Shown: one piece after another, positions 62,093-64,000 of the stretch
Layout of the letters: every line of letters starts with the position of its first letter
How positions within the stretch are numbered: position 1 is the stretch's first letter
DNA from: Salinicola halophyticus
GTDB lineage: Bacteria; Pseudomonadota; Gammaproteobacteria; Pseudomonadales; Halomonadaceae
Direction of reading: 5' to 3'
DNA length: 64,000 nt
Assembly: GCF_003206695.1 (NCBI RefSeq)
Contig: NZ_PZJN01000002.1
Span: 53,475-117,474, forward strand
Program-made: the position numbers and the translations under genes
The notes under the pieces: model-generated
Database searches by the model: none
What the model was told of the DNA's origin: nothing
The model's input: only the letters and a program-made list of their open reading frames with translations

Positions 62093-62668
62093 ATGAAAGT
62101 GACTCACGATATTTCCGCTCTTTGTCCCGTGGCCCGCGCGCTGGAGTGTGTCGGCGACAGCTGGACGCTGCTGATCCTGCGTGACGCCATGCAGGGAGCC
62201 CGGCGCTTCGACGAATTCCAGCGCGGGCTGGGCATCGCGTCCAGCATGCTGACGCGGCGCCTGGACCGTATGGTTGCCAGCGAGCTTCTGGAAAGACGCT
62301 GCTACCAGCAGCATCCACCGCGCCATGAATATCATCTGACCGCCAAGGGGCACGATCTCGCGCCGGTCATTCTGATGCTTTACCGCTGGGGCGAGCGCCA
62401 TCTGCCGATAGAAGCCAACGGTTTCTATCTGATCGACCGACGGTCGCAACAGCCCGTCGATCCGATTGTCTACGACCGCCTCCAGCAGCGGCCGTTGGCG
62501 CCCGGGGACGTGCGTATGGCGCCGGGACCCGACGCGACACCGGCGGTTCACGCGCGAGTCGAGCGCATGCGTGAAGCGTTCGAGCGCAGGACTTCTTCCG
62601 ACTCGACGGTGGAGGCGGCGTCCGACTGGCGCCAGACTCGCACCGCGAGTGATTCGATCAATGACTGA
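62093..62668 (+). CDS. HxlR-family transcriptional regulator
   Basis: The 191-residue winged-helix protein has the HxlR core CPVARALECVGDSWTLLILRDAMQGARRFDEFQRGLGIASSMLTRRLDRMVASELLERR, starting with the conserved Cys. About 75 extra C-terminal residues follow, which may be a ligand or dimer region. Such regulators often respond to reactive electrophiles and control neighbouring redox genes. The next gene starts 12 bp downstream and may be co-transcribed. Confidence 0.88.
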   Translation: MKVTHDISALCPVARALECVGDSWTLLILRDAMQGARRFDEFQRGLGIASSMLTRRLDRMVASELLERRCYQQHPPRHEYHLTAKGHDLAPVILMLYRWGERHLPIEANGFYLIDRRSQQPVDPIVYDRLQQRPLAPGDVRMAPGPDATPAVHARVERMREAFERRTSSDSTVEAASDWRQTRTASDSIND

Positions 62669-62680
62669 AAGGACATCGTC

Positions 62681-63943
62681 ATGCGACGTATCGTAGTGAC
62701 AGGTATGGGAATCCTCTCGCCGCTGGGATGCGGTATCGAGACGGTATGGCAGCGTCTGCTGTCTGGCGCCTCCGGGCTACGCCAATTGCCGGCCGAGACC
62801 GTCGAAGGCCTGGCCGTCGGCGTGGGTGGCCCGGTGCCGGCCATCGCGGACGACAGCGCCGGTTTCGATCCCGACGCGACCATGGATCCCAAGGAGCGGC
62901 GCAAGATGGACCGCTTCATCCAGATGGCGGTGGCGGCGGCGGAAGAAGCGCTGGCCCAGGCCAACTGGTTCCCGCAGACCGAAGCCGAGAAGGAGCGTAC
63001 GGCGACTCTGATCGGCTCGGGCATCGGCGGCTTCCCCGCCATTGCCGATGCGGTGCGCACGGTCGATAGCCGCGGGCCGCGACGGCTGTCGCCGTTCACT
63101 ATCCCTTCGTTTCTGGCAAACCTCGCCTGTGGCCAGGTCTCGATCCGCCATGGCTTCAAGGGCCCGCTCGGCGCGCCGGTCACCGCGTGTGCCGCCGGCC
63201 TGCAGGCGATCGGCGACGCCGCGCGCATGATTCACGCCGGTGAAGCCGACGTGGCGCTTTGCGGCGGCAGCGAGGCGTGTATCGATCGCGTCAGCCTGGG
63301 CGGCTTCGCCGCCGCCAAGGCGCTCTCCAGTCACTTCAACGACACCCCGGAACAGGCCTCGCGGCCGTTCGATCAGGGTCGAGATGGCTTCGTGATGGGC
63401 GAGGGCGCCGGGCTGATCGTGATCGAGACGCTCGAACACGCCCTGGCACGCGGTGCGACGCCCATCGCCGAGCTGGTTGGCTACGGTACGACTTCAGACG
63501 CCTATCACATGACAGCAGGCCCCGAGGATGGCTCCGGCGCGGCGCGCGCGATGGAGATTGCGCTGCGTCAGGCCGGGCTGGACGCGGGCGAGATTCAGCA
63601 TCTCAATGCGCACGCGACCTCGACGCCGGTCGGCGACCGGGGCGAACTCGCCGCCATTCATCGGCTGTTCGGCGACCATTCGCCGGCAATCAGTGCGACC
63701 AAGGCCACCACCGGTCACCTGCTGGGTGCCGCAGGCGGCGTCGAGGCGATCTTCACGTTGATGGCGCTGCGCGATCAGATCGCGCCGCTGACCCGCAATT
63801 ACACCGACCCCGACCCGCTGGCAGCGGACCTGGACGTGGTCCACGGCGAGTCGCGCAAGATGCCGATGGAGCACGCCATCTGCAATGCCTTCGGGTTCGG
63901 CGGTGTCAACGCCAGCGCGATCTTCAAGCGCTACGAGGGCTGA
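62681..63943 (+). CDS. fabF: Beta-ketoacyl-ACP synthase II (FabF-like)
   Basis: The 420-residue thiolase-fold enzyme elongates acyl-ACP with malonyl-ACP. The catalytic Cys is in VTACAAGLQAIGDA, and the His residues in NAHATSTPVGD and KATTGHLLGAAG. FNDTPEQASRPFDQGRDGFVMGEGAG is the KAS II signature. It stands outside a fab cluster and follows an HxlR regulator, so it may be a second, conditionally used FabF. GGACAT-type spacing upstream offers only a weak Shine-Dalgarno. Confidence 0.92.
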   Translation: MRRIVVTGMGILSPLGCGIETVWQRLLSGASGLRQLPAETVEGLAVGVGGPVPAIADDSAGFDPDATMDPKERRKMDRFIQMAVAAAEEALAQANWFPQTEAEKERTATLIGSGIGGFPAIADAVRTVDSRGPRRLSPFTIPSFLANLACGQVSIRHGFKGPLGAPVTACAAGLQAIGDAARMIHAGEADVALCGGSEACIDRVSLGGFAAAKALSSHFNDTPEQASRPFDQGRDGFVMGEGAGLIVIETLEHALARGATPIAELVGYGTTSDAYHMTAGPEDGSGAARAMEIALRQAGLDAGEIQHLNAHATSTPVGDRGELAAIHRLFGDHSPAISATKATTGHLLGAAGGVEAIFTLMALRDQIAPLTRNYTDPDPLAADLDVVHGESRKMPMEHAICNAFGFGGVNASAIFKRYEG

Positions 63944-63968
63944 AACGGGCTGCGCTCGGCAATACGAC

Positions 63969-64000
63969 ACGAGCTACGACTGCGCCGGCTTCGGGGCGCT
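63969..64000. repeat. Dispersed repeat copy at right edge
   Basis: CACGAGCTACGA followed by CTGCGCCGGCTTCGGGGCGC matches, with few changes, the sequence after the alcohol dehydrogenase at 18123-18160. It is cut by the window end. Confidence 0.65.

Overview
The window is a GC-rich, tightly packed gammaproteobacterial chromosome segment. Several neighbourhoods are standard for Gammaproteobacteria: coaD next to a [4Fe-4S] ferredoxin gene; tadA, mltF and purL together; scpA-scpB-rluB; bepA-tusA-perM-bcp-dapA-bamC-MBL-purC; and an overlapping pqqABCDE operon. Together with a FabY-type ketosynthase of Pseudomonas-like length, an osmoprotectant-type substrate-binding protein and strong codon bias, this suggests a halophilic or halotolerant member of the Halomonadaceae (Halomonas, Salinicola or Chromohalobacter-like). 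The family assignment is inference. I see no rRNA, prophage, insertion sequence or CRISPR array.

Layout. 1-8.7 kb: cut osmoprotectant-binding protein, I78-type inhibitor lipoprotein, beta-propeller-like protein, cytochrome b561, a pore-less voltage-sensor-like protein, thioesterase, AtoE transporter, MATE pump, ferredoxin and coaD. 8.7-19.1 kb: fabY, a TrmB-like methyltransferase, PBP4, META lipoprotein, acetyltransferase, TauE exporter, AraC regulator divergent from a zinc alcohol dehydrogenase, tesB. 19.3-29.6 kb: tadA, a diguanylate cyclase, mltF, purL and an aromatic amino acid lyase. 29.7-30.6 kb: two small genes. 30.7-40.7 kb: a sugar-acid catabolic region of two same-strand operons. 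40.9-46.2 kb: radD and pqqABCDE. 46.3-49.7 kb: scpA, scpB, rluB and three identical tRNA-Lys genes. 49.7-58.6 kb: a NylB-like serine hydrolase and the bepA-to-purC block. 58.7-64 kb: cyclophilin, acetyltransferases, trmO, a cupin related to acireductone dioxygenase but without its metal ligands, an HxlR regulator and a fabF-like ketosynthase.

The most interesting system is the sugar-acid region. One operon encodes a KdgT-type permease followed by a complete nickel-pincer enzyme set: a LarA-family racemase/epimerase with its LarE, LarB and LarC cofactor enzymes. The next operon encodes a DUF1537 acid-sugar kinase fused to PdxA2, an LtnD-like dehydrogenase and a DeoR-family regulator. Both promoter regions carry the same 15-bp palindrome plus a degenerate second copy, at about two and three helical turns. 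I infer one regulon in which the LarA homologue may epimerise a four-carbon hydroxyacid (for example erythronate to threonate) to feed kinase-PdxA2.

A second window-wide pattern is a set of short, degenerate tandem repeats with a different unit at each locus (7 to 24 bp). They sit at gene boundaries, often with the founding unit containing or touching a stop codon. Examples are at tadA, tesB, larA, ppiA, the YbjN-like gene and the tauE/araC junction. Others abut start codons or lie in frame inside genes (scpB, larC, the kinase-PdxA2 linker).
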